From positions 62,001-126,000 of the forward strand of contig CAMPDV010000451.1 of assembly GCA_946699065.1 (NCBI GenBank): a stretch of DNA of 64,000 nucleotides. Direction: 5' to 3'. The DNA is from Loxodes magnus (lineage: Eukaryota; Ciliophora; Karyorelictea; Loxodida; Loxodidae). The notes under the pieces are model-generated. The model was given only the letters and a program-made list of their open reading frames with translations, was not told where the DNA came from and did no database searches. The position numbers were made by a program, and so were the translations under genes. Positions 10,080 through 22,500 of this stretch are shown here, in pieces. The stretch's first letter is position 1, and the number at the start of each line of letters is the position of its first letter.

Positions 10080-11135
10080 ATGGCTGGCTTCAAGAAGGGT
10101 TTTTTTACCACCTCCTCAGAATAGGAGAGAAAACCAGAAGTAAATATTCTCACCACGTCTTCTTCAACTTAACGCTCTTCTTAATAAAAATAACCAGAAC
10201 AACAAAATAAATTAGAAGAACTAATAAAAAATACTAAATCCTACAAATTAAAATAAAGCGGACTTCTTCCGTCAAAGGACAAGCAGGAACTGAGACAAAA
10301 ATTCAGGACAGAAAAGTTGACACAGCTCTCAACGCCTCCATTGAAAAATGAAAAAAGAGACCACTCAACTGAATCGATAAAAATAAAAACGAAGAAATAA
10401 AAAAAAAACGAAGAAGGTAAAGTACGATAATTTAATATAGATCCTATTACCTTTGATTTAGACAACATTGAAATAGAACAAATGAACTCTGAATAGATGA
10501 AACAGCTGATTCATCTACTTATTAGAAACATAAAAAAAACTCGAAGAGGAATTAAACTCCCAGAAGGAAGAGATGCTTACAATAAGTCAGGATCTGATAA
10601 ACCATGAAGATGATGACGAAATCCATATGGTACGAAGAGTTAAAGTCGGAGTCTATGAGTCAATTTAAAATTTAGAGAATGATATTTGAGTAATGCAAGA
10701 GCAAGACGAGAAAAACTGAGTAAAATTAGATTCCAGAATTAAATTAATAGAAGAAAACCTGTAGAAGCCTTCTTAAGGAATTCCAATGGAAATAGAGAAA
10801 CAAGAAAAGATATTTCCTAGAGCAAGGAAAAGATGTTACATTTGCAACAGCACTTGACATCTATGGCTAAAATGTCCCCAATAGAAAATAATAAGAATGA
10901 ATATTTGGAGTAATATTAACTATTAGCAACTGAAATGGCGAGCGACGGAATTCTTCCCATCGGGAAATGGGAAAATCTGAAAAAAACAAATTCTTAACTC
11001 AGACTATTAAAAAGAGAGAAGTCCAGGAAAAAGAGCACAATGAACGAACATGCAGGAAAGGAGATTTTATACATTTAAAACTTCATTAAGCCGGAAGGCG
11101 AACAGTTATTTTAATGATTTAGAGATTAATGATTA
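10080..11135 (+). mobile_element. Zinc-knuckle element relic, copy 1 (best preserved)
   Basis: This is a fossil of a dispersed element with a nucleic-acid-binding protein of the LINE ORF1 or Gag kind; I cannot tell which. It has an ATG at 10080, a Ser/Gln/Lys-rich N-terminal part, a coiled-coil segment near 10.5 kb (Glu-Gln, Leu, Ile and Lys heptads), an acidic stretch, and a CX2CX4HX4C zinc knuckle at about 10834-10875. A basic tail and conserved 3' flank run to about 11.13 kb. Copies at 46.8 and 51.1 kb align to it along most of its length. It appears broken in at least one place. No reverse transcriptase was recognised next to it. The zinc knuckle and coil suggest RNA binding and self-assembly, inferred from the family type. 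Confidence 0.75.
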
Positions 11136-14100
11136 TATAAATCCCTTAATTGAATTGTTTAAGTAAGATAATTTAGTTTTAAAGGTTTTAAAATTTGCTA
11201 AACTATAATCTGCAATCACCATTTCCGAAAGTCCGATATTCTAGAATAAGCGTCTAGTTTCCTTTAATTTTCTCGTTCATAATCATTGATGAATTAAATA
11301 TACTGAATATTCAATGCATTTTAAGCATCTTATAATTTGTAATTATTTTATTTTAACTTTAGTAGTTCTTAAGAAAAATTATAAAGTTAATGCTAAGTTA
11401 TATCAGTTATAGTTCCATAAAGAAATTGTTTCAATGTTTGCTTCAGTTTAAACTACCTTGCTAAATACTCCAATACTTAAATATTAGGTCCTAGTATCAA
11501 CTATTTCAACTTTCTCTTAATTTTAGCAGAGTTCTACTTAAACTTATTTATCACTGCATCTTTTTAAATTTCTTCAGTATTATTCAGGTTTGTTTCGTAA
11601 TATTAAATTTTCTTCATCAAGAGTTTAATTAAGAATTTCCAAATCTTAGAGTTGTTAATGCTTTTCAACAATTCTTGAGTTACAATTACTTAATTAATTT
11701 TATTTAGATTGAATCTAGGAAGTTAGACTATTTATAGAAATTTGAGCTTCCTACTTATAACTAAACATAATTTGTTCTTAAATTCTTAAATATTGTGTTG
11801 TACTATTTAGCTTAATATACAATTCAGACTACTTTATTATACTTAAAATGATATTTAAACATAAATAGAAATATTTAGATATTGCTATTATAATTGTCTA
11901 AGTTCTTTCAACACTTTAAATTCTAGATTTATATATCTTTTATCATTTTAAATAATTCTCTTATATTTAATAAAAATAATTAATTAGCATTTTAATGCTA
12001 AATAGTAAATTATTTATTAAAGCTTTATGAAATTTAATTTATAGCATAATCTTATTAATAATAGTCAAATATATGCCTTTTTTATTTAAGTTATAAATAA
12101 GTACTAGTATTACAAAAATTATGCAGCACATCAATTTTATAAAATTAAGTTTCATAGCAAGTAGTTTAAATATAAGCATTATATTTTATTAAATACAACT
12201 AATTATAAATTAGAAAACAGAGTTACGATTGTTAATAAATTTAGCAATCTAAAATCTAAAATTTAGGTTAATATGACCAAATTTGTTTTGTTAATGATAC
12301 TTTTTAGTATCTCTCAAATGAATAATATAAAGTATTTAATTTGTCTAGAATTTTTTATCTTTTACGTTTTAAAATTATATAATCTTTAAATTTCATTAAT
12401 GCAAATTAATTCATAACTGATAAGGAAAATTTAGAAAATCTCTTTTTTCTAGCAGTAAATTTATTTAAAATATATAATAAAAAAAAGACAGGAACAAGAT
12501 TTTAAACTGTTGATTATATCTCCAATCCTTAGGGAAATCCTTAATTGAATCTAATATCTTGAATAGAATACATCTGGAAATTATTAAATTTTAGAAGGAG
12601 CTTGAAATATATAATCATAGATTATGCATTTATTACATATTGTAGTCTCTGTTTGCGGAAATGATCAGCAGAATATCCCATTATATCAGTAAAAGGTTAT
12701 TAAATGTATTCAACAAGACAAAAGTTAGACTGTCCTTAATCTCAAAAAGTTAATAATTAATTAATTTAAATAAATATTAAAAATTGTGAAAAAATACAAG
12801 GATAACTTCATATATTTTATCTTATTATTGTCTTTTATTTTTTAATTTTGCTTATTTATTTTTAATAGGTTACTTTATTGCTTTTAAAAATTTTTTAACT
12901 ATTTTTGAAGAAATTTCATATTTAAGTTTATAAATCACTATTTCAAATTTCGAAAAAGTGAAAAATATATATTAATTTTCTTTTGTAACTATTATTAGAA
13001 ATTTTCTATCAAAAATATATAAAATTTTATCTAAAAGAATTTTCTTTTTCAATTGTTTTTTCTTTATTTTTTATTTTTCATATAATATAGATTTATGGTT
13101 TTCAAACTATTATAGCAATTGACTTTATTAAAAAATTTAATTTTTAAGTTCTATCACGTCTAGAATTGATAATTATTAAAATCTACATTATTTAATTTTT
13201 TAATCTTTTATGATGTTTTTTAAGACAGTATATTAACGACTAACTAATTATCAATAATTAAATATGAAGTACTACAGTTAATTAAATTTATATTAATTCT
13301 TATAACAATTAAAAAAAATAGACTTTAAAGTAACTTGTTTAAAGTCTATTCGTATAGAACAAAATACATTGCTACTCTAAATTTTATCGCATACTATTTA
13401 TTTTAATTTATTTTTCTAATTTTTATTATAAGAAGTAATAAACCCTTTATATAAAAAATTAATTTTTACTATTTTAATTATTAATTTATTTTACTTTATA
13501 AGCATCTAACCTTTTTTTCTTACACTAAGAAAACATTTAAGCTATTTTTTATTTCAAATTATTAACAAACAGAATATGATAAATTATATTTTTTATTGTT
13601 TAATTTTGTGAAATAAATAAACTATTTTATAATGTTATTATTATTAGAAAAGTTTACTATTTTCTTAAATTTATAATTTTTAAGCTTCTATTATTCATGC
13701 TTAAAAATAAACTAGTGAGTATAATAAAGGAAATATTTTGTTCATTTAGCTAATACTTACTAAATATATAAATTAAAATATGTTATTTATAGGCATTTAT
13801 ACTTCATTTACAAGTCCTATCAGAAAATTTTCCTAATAGATAATAAAATGTTTATTAATTATTTCAAATACTCATCTTTTGCATTTTTCAAATATTTGGA
13901 CGCAATATTTTCTTAAATGCAATAAGTTAGGCTCAGTTTTTTTCATTCTTTAAATAATGTCTGCTGATTTAAAAAAATGTTTTTGCTCAACTTCTAAATA
14001 TTTAAGTAAAAATTAATTAGATTATTGAAACTTATTAGAGTTAGATTTCTTACTCTGATTCAATTCATCGCTCCAGTATTTAATTTTTTGCATTATTTAT

Positions 14101-14820
14101 TCAATTATTTTCAGAACTTAAAGTAACGCACGTTTTATAGAATTTTTGGCTTCACATAGTTTTTAAATGTACTTTTGATATTAGCTTACTTGCAAAAATT
14201 TCTAAAGAATTTTAGTAAAAATTTAGTGTTGCAAATTTATGGTATAATATTTTATAATTATAACTAATTTTATATTGCTTATAATACTTTATCTTTATTT
14301 TATAGATTTGTATAAAATTCTGATTTAAGTCTTGGAATCTTCGTTTTTTTAATATTATTAAGATATCAAATAAAGTAAATTTCAAATATTCTTTTTTAAA
14401 CTGAAATCAGCTAAACATAAATTAACTAATTTTCTTTTGTTTAAGTTTTTCTATTAAAATCAATATAGTTTTCATATAACCTTTTCATTAATTATAAATA
14501 ATTTTTAAAACATTTTTACATCAAAAATATAACTAAAATTTGTAAAACATTTTCTTTATTAGTAATCTTTTGTCTAATACTTCTTTTATATATTTAGTTT
14601 ATTTATTAAATATTTATAACAACTAGAATAAAATTTATTATTTTTTATAATCAAATAATCAATTTATTATATATTTTTTATCATTTTCTTATTTTTATGC
14701 TGATTAAAAAATGTAAAATAAATTTTTTTAATTTCTCTTTTCATTTCAATTTTAATACTTAATTTATTATAAATTTTTTTCTCAAGATTTAATTTTAATT
14801 TTTTAATTCAAGCTATTATT
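11136..14820 (-). other. AT-rich region with minus-strand coding-like signal, unresolved
   Basis: On the minus strand one phase (first codon base at remainder 2 modulo 3) gives a protein-like product through most of this 3.7-kb block, with hydrophobic stretches near 12.1 and 13.7 kb and Lys/Gln/Leu-rich parts around 11.5, 12.5 and 14.1 kb. Other frames look acceptable too, so I do not call a gene. A perfect hairpin lies at 13317-13350. It could be a large hypothetical gene flanked by zinc-knuckle relics on both sides, or noncoding DNA. Nothing recognisable was found. Confidence 0.22.
13317..13350. repeat. Perfect 13-bp hairpin
   Basis: AATAGACTTTAAA (13317-13329) and its exact reverse complement TTTAAAGTCTATT (13338-13350) are separated by 8 bases. 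An A run precedes the left arm. Function unknown. Confidence 0.85.
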
Positions 14821-14859
14821 ATATTTCGATATTTTTGCTTATTTTTGCTTATTTTAAAT

Positions 14860-15705
14860 TATTTAGCAGCCGATTTCTCGCCTGTAGCTTAAATTAAGTT
14901 TTTAAGTTTGATCTCTCCTCCATTTGTTTTAATCCTTGTTGTCTTCTTCCTATAGATCTTGCTAAAATCAGTCTTAGTGTATATTAATTCCGTTTTCTCC
15001 TGTAAATTAGTCCTTATCAATTGCAAAATAATATTTTTCTTTTTTCCCTCGATTCATTATTTTTCCTTAAATTAATAAAATTTTCTTTCACTACTTGTAT
15101 AAGTGATCTAGTAAACAACGGAAATAGCATTTCTTTCTGAATCTAGTCAGCCTCACTGTTCTTACGTATATCTTTTTTTCTCCTATTCCTTAATTTCCAT
15201 TTAGCAGTTTTAGTTAAGTTCCTTTTCCGTTTGTTCGATTTGCTGTTGGCTTGAGATTTAATTTCCAGCTTTGTATTTTAGCTCTATATCTACTGTATCT
15301 ATTTGGTTTAGCAATTTTGCTCTTACTAATATTTTCATAGAGAAATAATTTCTCTCTCCTATATAGCTATTTTAAGATCAAGTGTTACTTAAAATACGTG
15401 TTAGATTTACTCCGTCAGTTTAGAATTTTTCTTTCGGAGTTTCTTAGCCTCTTCTTGGAGGTTCAGAACCCCCTTAATGAGCTGTTCCATGCTCATCTGC
15501 CCAGAAAAATTGAATTCTGTAACCTCTTGGCGTAAATCTTACTTCGTCTATTTCCTCGGTTTTTCCTCCGAGGTAGGTGTTAATGCATCATGGATTGTTT
15601 TCTGCAGCTTTTTATTCTCCTCTAAGTTCTACTGCGTTTCATTCTCCTTTTTTTGAGCGGAAAAGAGTCCTTTTCTCAAGTTCGACACCCTATTTTTCTT
15701 TAATA
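14860..15705 (-). mobile_element. Zinc-knuckle element relic, copy 2
   Basis: A fossil member of the same family in opposite orientation to copy 1. Read on the minus strand it has an N-terminal basic part at 15.68 kb, a Pro-containing linker, a coiled-coil motif with the signature Leu-Asn-Leu-Gln-Glu-Glu at about 15.45 kb and a Met-Glu-Ile-Lys-Glu-Gln motif near 15.2 kb. A Cys/His knuckle-like remnant lies near 15.1 kb. The DNA of the coil and linker aligns with the relic at 52.4-52.8 kb. It is broken, probably in several places. Its GC content is higher than its surroundings, which sets its edges at roughly 14.86 and 15.7 kb. Confidence 0.65.
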
Positions 15706-17400
15706 TATATTTCTTTATGAAAAGATTATTAAAAAAATAAATATATACTGAAATATAAATTAATACTTTTATATAATAAAATAAATTTATACATTTTAAT
15801 GTAAATTTTAATTATAATTTTTTTATTATCAAAACCTTTAAATTTATATTGAGGCTTTAAAGCTAAATTTATATATAATTTATAATTAACTTTATTTTAA
15901 CGTTTTAGCTTTTTATTATTTTCGCTTTTCATATTTTTCTATCAGTCATAGGAATTAAATTCTTATTTTTAATAATGCATATTTAAAATCTTATCAATTT
16001 TTACTTCTTAGAGCTAATTAGTTTATTGACCATTTATACTATAATTTATTGATCTATATAAAATACAAGAAATTTTTCCTTCAAATATTTTTTTATCTTT
16101 TTTAACTTTTTATTTATCTTATTATATATAATTATTACTACAAACTATTTTGGAAGTTTAGTTTATAAAAAAATTCTTTAATTGTAATATAAACTTTTTT
16201 AAATAGAATATAATTTTTGTATTTTTAAAATCTTAAAACATATCTGGCTTAATATTTATGCTATTTTTTAAATTATTATTATGATCTCGAACGTAGTTTA
16301 AAACTCTCTAATACTTATTGTAAAATATTTTTTGAGGAGCTTTAGAGTATTTCAAACTCATTTTCATCTAGCTTTACATGGAACTTAAATTGTAATATTT
16401 CTATTTTATATCTTTCTTATTGCCTAACAAGATCTCTTGTCGATTTGTTCCTCTTTGCCAATAAATTTCCTTTATAGTCTTAGATCCATCCTTTGCCAAT
16501 TTCTTATAATTTTTCTTGATTTCTTCTTATTTCCATCTAGTAACTTTTTAATAAATTCGATCTTTCCTTTAATTTCTTCTGTAAATTTATATAATTATTA
16601 ATCTATTTGAATTTTTTATAAAGATGTAGATTTTATTAGCAATAATGATATAATTATAATAAACTTTTAGTTTTTTATTTCTAAGATTTTTCTATTTCCT
16701 CTCTGTCAGCTACTTAAATCTTTTAGCTAAATTATAACAGAATTTATTTTATTATCTTCTATAATTTTATTTTATTTATCTTATTTTTAAATTATTGACC
16801 TATTTGATAGTTTTACTATTTCAACTTCGCTAAGCATATTTAAAAAAGCATTTATATTCAGTTTTGTATCATTGATTTTTTAATATAGTTCTATCTATTT
16901 ATCTAAATTTTCCATATATTATTTGTTATTTTTTATATATACAGTAAGTTTTATGCCACTTAATTAATAATTTAAATTGTTCAAAATTATGCTTATTATT
17001 TTTTAATTTCTATTTTAATTTACTAAACTATAAAAATCCTCTCTATAATTTTTTGTTTTAGTTTATTTCAAAAATATTCTTTACACTCGAAAATTTGTAC
17101 AAAATAATTTAATTCCTTTTTTATAATCTTTTATCCATATATTATTTTATTAAACTTTCTTTTTTAAACTCTTTTTTATATTTAATTAATTTTATTTAAT
17201 ATTCAATTTGTACCTTTGAGCTAAGTATTTACATTAAGAATCTTTTTATTTTTATTATACTAAGACCCTTCATTAAATTTTATTTCCAATCTGTCAAGTA
17301 TTAGTCTTCTACCTATTTAATTAAGGACACTCAATATTCTTTTTAATCAAAAAAAAAATCTAAAAATAAAAAACTCTGAAGCATAAAGATAGAAGCATTA
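15706..17400 (-). other. Minus-strand coding-like block, hypothetical
   Basis: Two minus-strand phases in turn give a plausible Lys/Gln/Leu-rich, helical product. One runs from an ATG near 17398 to about 16.6 kb, with another ATG at 16915. A second runs from about 16.56 to 15.71 kb and includes a well-mixed stretch at 16.3-16.5 kb. The switch could be an intron, a frameshift or my misreading. No family is recognised. If real, the zinc-knuckle relic at 14.86-15.7 kb lies between this block and the coding-like block below 14.82 kb. Confidence 0.25.
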
Positions 17401-17570
17401 GATTATTTATTTAGTATAAAGAATTTGAAACTCATAATGTAGAACAGAATTAATTAATTGTTCATTTTTCTTCATAGATAAGAGAAGTTAGCAAGAAAAA
17501 AATTCCTGTTATATTTTTATGCCTTACAAATTTTAGGAAATTTTTAAATAATTAATTTTAACTTAAATAA

Positions 17571-17850
17571 TTTTGGGGACCAGAAACTCCTTTCCAGTTA
17601 GACGACCCAATAATCTTTTTTTGGAATACTGGGGATATCCTGTTGTGTTCTTGACACAGCTGCCAGGGAACTCCATCGCTATAGCAGCCAGGCTTCAAGA
17701 ACTCACCAAGAGCGGATAATCTCGAAGGCAGAGTTCCCTTCAGAAAATGACTTTGATCAGAGACTTTCTCAGAGATAGAAGAAGAACTTGATCCTAGCAA
17801 TAAACAAGAAGATTTAGTCAAGAAAGTCAATCTCAGCTTCCACCATCATT
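17571..17850. ncRNA. GC-richer island with strong internal stem; possible structured RNA or exon
   Basis: These 280 bp have a clearly higher GC content than the flanks. GGGAACTC (17666-17673) and GAGTTCCC (17731-17738) form a perfect 8-bp stem around a loop of 57 bases that contains further short pairings. Both strands can also be read as protein: a 90-codon minus-strand frame, and on the plus strand a phase with three TGA that could be Trp. I cannot tell structured RNA from exon, nor fix the strand. No snRNA, SRP, telomerase or RNase P signature was recognised. Confidence 0.35.
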
Positions 17851-19380
17851 TTATTTATTAGGGAATTATTTTTTCTTATCTCTTCAGCTTTGAAAATATA
17901 TTTTTGAAATTTTTGGGCATCTTTTTATACTTATAATTCTATTAAGAAATTTATTTACTAAATAATATTTTACAAAAAACATATTTTATATATAATTTTG
18001 AGTAATTTTATTATTTTATAATTAATATACTTTTTTCTGATATTTTTTAATTATTCAGCATGAAGTAAAAAATGTGTTTATTGAGTGAAATTACAATAAA
18101 AAGAGAAATAATAATTAAAATTAAAATTATTATGTATTATTATATATTTTAAATGTATTATGTTGTTTTATTCGTTTTTGTTTTTAATTATATTGTTTCT
18201 AGTAAAATAAACTTTCTAAGCCCTATTTTAAAGTAATTAAATTTATTTAGCTTATTATTTTACTACTTGAATTAAGTAATTTCAACATTAATCTAAATAT
18301 TAATTTTACTTTAAAATAACATATTTATAATTTATAAACTTTTGCACTTTTAAGTATTTTTAACTACATAAATTCTTTTACTAGAACAGAAAGATTTTTA
18401 ATAGAAATTATATAAAAAATGATACTAAAGGAATAAAACTTTGCTTTTAATTTAGTAAATATAGTAAATCAGTTAAAAGCAACTAAGAAACTATATATTT
18501 CAAATTATAGTCTTAATATAAATATTTACTTCTGTTATTTCAATAAAAGTTGAGAAATAACTAAAAAGAAAGCAGCTCAAAATTTAGATATAGAATAATA
18601 AGTTAAATTATATGAACAATTAAATATTAATGCTTATTTCAAGCAGGAAATTTAAATTGAATTTTTAATATAACTTTGTTAAGAAATTCTTTATATATTA
18701 TCTGATATAATTATTATTTTTATAGATATGCATTTATTAATACATTTTTTAATTATTTAGTATTCATCTTTCCATTTTATAATATATATATTAATCTATT
18801 ATTACCATAGTAAATATAAATTGTAATAATATTCATCTTTTACTTAGTATTTACAATATATAAAATTTTTAATTTTATATTTTAAGATAAAAATTATAAT
18901 TTAAAATACTAAAAAAGATGAAAAAAATGTATTTATATTATTAAATTTATAAATTAAATTATTATTTTTTTCATAAATAGTTCTAAAAATAATAAGAAAA
19001 GTGATCAATTTTAAGGTAATAAATGTATACTTAATAAAAGTGATTAAGTAATTTTTTTAATTTCTTATGGTAAAAAAGTAGAAAAATAGAAAAATTTATA
19101 TATTTTTCGACTATAAATTGCAGAATCTGAAATTATATTTTAAAAATTTTCAAAGAGCATATTTTGAACTTGTTTTAATAGAAGAAAAATGTAAAATGCT
19201 AATAGAGTATTAATTGTTAAAATAACTTGTTCCAAAATATTTTTATATAAACTACGCTAGAAATTCTTAACAAAATCAGATATTTCATCCAATAATAAAG
19301 TAGATATAATTTTAAAATGCAATTAAATAAAAATGAATGAGTTCATTTTGAAAATGCGTCATTTATGACTGATTATTTAT
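17851..19380. other. AT-rich stretch, nothing recognised
   Basis: Very AT-rich DNA with no domain, strong repeat or structured element that I could see. Confidence 0.6.
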
Positions 19381-19880
19381 TGAAAATGTATAAGGTGTCT
19401 AACAGATCACCACTTAATAAAAATTTTGGAGTTTAAACCTATTTTTTACGAGCCCTAGAACTCTTGAATTCCCCATTCCTAATTCTCCGTCTTCTTCCGT
19501 TATTAATTAAGTTTAAACCTTCTTGTTCTTTTTGTTCATAAATATTCTTCAATCTATAAACTGACCCTTTTACGTTGAATCAGACTTATCCAAATCTACA
19601 TCAAATTCGAACTTTCACACATTATTTTTTCTTACTCACTACTTTTTCAAATATAAAGTTATCAACAATAACTCAATTTTCTCTTCCATTTTTACACCTT
19701 TTCAATCACTCAAAAAACCAAAACTATACACACTTTACCTTCTTTCAAAACACGTTTCTTCATGAAATGCTATCTTTCTTTTATGAAAAACACTTTGCAG
19801 TGAGGAAATTTCCCAAAATGTTCAGCAAGCTCCTATTTTATCAGTCTCCTAATTTAATTAAATTTCACGAATCTTAAAGT
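19381..19880 (-). other. Minus-strand coding-like patch, frame unresolved
   Basis: The plus strand is pyrimidine-rich and GC is slightly raised for 500 bp. All three minus-strand frames give acceptable proteins. One, with an ATG at 19686-19688, has an acidic Asp/Ser/Lys segment and five TGA codons at Trp-like positions; another has a Lys/Arg-rich segment. Short near-palindromic GTTTAAAC sequences occur at about 19431 and 19511. The plus-strand 100-codon frame is a shadow. No family recognised. Confidence 0.25.
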
Positions 19881-21420
19881 AAAATACTTAAGAAATATTT
19901 AATTTTCTTTATATAATAAATATTTGTTTTTCTGATTTTATTTTAATTTCCATTATTAATATTCTAATGCATAACATTTTTAATTACTCTAAAACTTATC
20001 TGTTCTTTATAACTTTTTAATTTCATTTAAATATCAATACATTTCTATAAAATAATTGATTTAATTCTAATTTTTTTCATTTGTTGCTGTTGAAATAATT
20101 ATTAATTTTCTTATCGTAAATAACAGATTCATTGACTGATTTTTGTGTTACTTAATATTAAAATTTTATCAAATATGAAAAGGAAAAAATTATAAAGCAG
20201 TACACTTTATTATAAATTAGTAAGGCAATTTTTAGTTTAAAATGAACTAAGAACAAGATATGAAAAGCATGATTGAATTGATCGAAATGATAACTACCGG
20301 CTGTATATAATTTTTATTAGAATAGTTCCATTTTTTTGTTCTCAAAAAGGTTTTATATTAAAATCATAGATATTTCATTTAAATATAGATGAAGAAAATC
20401 TTCAAAAAATTGATATATAAAATATAAAAATTAAAAATTAGCTAAAGATTTAGCATATTATTAGAAATTTTATAATGGAATTAGCTTAAGTAAAAAAAGG
20501 CAATAGAGTAAAATATTTTAAAATATTAGTTTATTTTAGTAAAAATCATAAATATAAACTCTATTCTGATTTAAAGATGTTCATCTTTTAAATGATGACT
20601 TACATTTTATAAAATAATTAAGATAGTTAGTAAAAATAAAATTTTTGTATTATTCTCTGATACATAATTTACAAATTTTTAATTAATAAGTATAAAAAGA
20701 AAAATAGTAATTAAATCTTAAATTAAGAAATATCAAAAATGAAAAAATCTTATTTAAATAATTTATTTCTAAAAAAGCATTTCTTGATGTTAAATATTAG
20801 GATTAGAAAATTTATGCAATTTTATTATATTATAAATTATATATAGTATAAAAGAAATAAAAAGTTTAGGAAATAGAAAATTTATAAGTTTAAAGAAAAG
20901 ATATTTTGAAATTGTTTATAAAGTTAAATTCAATATGCTTAATAAAATAAAAAATAAAAATTAAATTAATTATTTAATTAAGAATAATATAATTATACGA
21001 ATTTGATTTAACTTTTACCAAAATAGTTAATATTTAAATTTTGAAAAAGTTATGCTAAAAAAGTTAGAACAAAAATAAAAATAATAAATATTTAGGTATT
21101 CTTACCTAAGAAATGTAAATTTGAAGATTAAAAGATAAAATGACCCAAGTAATTTGAAAAGTGTTGTATTTATATTATTTAAAATTATAGCTTATAAGAA
21201 AAATGTTTGCTATTTTTTCTAATCTTAATATTTTTAAACTTTATTCGATTAGAAAATAATCTTTAGTTAAGAAATAAGTTCATAAAAACGCAATTTATTA
21301 TTTTAATATTTGAAGTTCTAACCAAAAATAATTGGTAAAGTAATAAAATTTATTGATTAGATAGATTAGAAGTTTAATTAATTAATTTTAACTATAAGTG
21401 TTTATGGACATCTTTAATTG
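19881..21420. other. AT-rich stretch, nothing recognised
   Basis: Extremely AT-rich, mostly homopolymer-like runs. No gene, repeat or RNA seen. Confidence 0.6.
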
Positions 21421-21423
21421 TAA

Positions 21424-22500
21424 GAATTAATTCTTTCAATCAAAGACATTTTAAAAGTCTTTAAAAAACAAATCATCATTCTCTCTTCTTCAATTTGTTC
21501 AACTTGAATTCTGATCTTCCAATCCCATCTATTACATCCAAGAATTGCACTCTGAAAGATAGAAGTTTTCTGTGAAAAATTTTAATCTAAAGATCTAAAT
21601 AATCTAATTACTTTCTAGGAAATTAATTAATATATATCTAATCGTAAATTATTAATTTCCTAATATCAAGATTTCCCAACCTGTTATAAAAATCAGTTCC
21701 TTAAGTGTTTATAATATATACATATCATTATATGATCAAAAGTGTCATATTCTCCACGTTTACAATAAGGATTATCAATAGGATAATGACGGTCTTATAA
21801 TTCCTTCCGAAAATTGTAAGACTGAGTTCTAAATGCTATTAATTTCTCTTACGTAATGCTTATTAAGTTTTGTATATGTTATTTCTGGAAACTAAGACAA
21901 ATTTCGAAATTATTTAGCAAAAATATTAGCTGCAGTCATTCTGTTGATTCTTTAAATTGAATCTCTATAAAATCTAGCTTTTATTTAGTTTTTAACATAT
22001 GTACTAAATATATTTAAATTTCTGTTTATGTTTTCATCCCTTAAATCAAATCAATATTATAAAACTGAGCCATCTTACACACGTCATTATAGTATTAGTA
22101 ACCTTCATTTCAGTTATTTTAAAATATTATTCCTATTGTCTAATTATTTTGTTCCAAACTTTCTTTTCTGATTTTGTAAAAGAATTTGAAAAACCTTAGA
22201 GCCATAATATGCTTAAAGGGAAGTCAGTTTAAATCTACATAGCATGATTCATTAAAAGATCTTGATTCTGTTTAGAAAGCTTTTCTTGATATGAATCTCA
22301 TACTTGAATCAATTTTATTTAACATTGAAGTAATACCTTTTTAAACAGTTCAAGGTACTAATTCTCCTCCATATTCCGCTTTAGGTAAAGTAAAGAGTCT
22401 ACAAAGATTAGAAGTTTATTAATTAAAAATTAAGGTAAATTATTACTAAAAATTGAGTTTTTATTTCCCTAGAATTCAGTTTACTCCAATCTACCAAGTT
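21424..22500 (-). mobile_element. 5'-truncated LINE (non-LTR retrotransposon), ORF2 C-terminal part
   Basis: One minus-strand phase is protein-like without a shift for about 350 codons, and three features match the region after the reverse transcriptase in LINE ORF2. A Tyr-Gly-Gly-Glu-Leu-Val-Pro-Trp segment lies at about 22.35-22.37 kb. A Leu-Asn-Trp-Leu-Pro-Phe-Lys motif follows (Trp is TGA at 22224-22226), with the usual Phe/Tyr/Lys spacing after it. The C-terminal zinc-finger-like motif has Cys at 21762-21764 (YCKRGE), then DTFDHIMIC. Arg-Thr-Gln-Ser-Tyr-Asn-Phe precedes it, as LINEs have. At least six TGA codons fall at Trp-like positions; TGG also occurs near 21.52 kb. The reverse transcriptase and endonuclease are absent upstream, where composition changes, so the copy is 5'-truncated. 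I did not find the 3' tail or target duplications. Confidence 0.72.

Noticed and set aside
17558-17830. 90-codon minus-strand frame in the GC island as a protein gene
   Set aside because: A plus-strand frame is equally good, and the 8-bp stem gives a competing explanation; strand and coding are unproven.
19575-19877. 100-codon plus-strand frame
   Set aside because: Composition favours the minus strand, and three minus-strand frames read at least as well; no motif.
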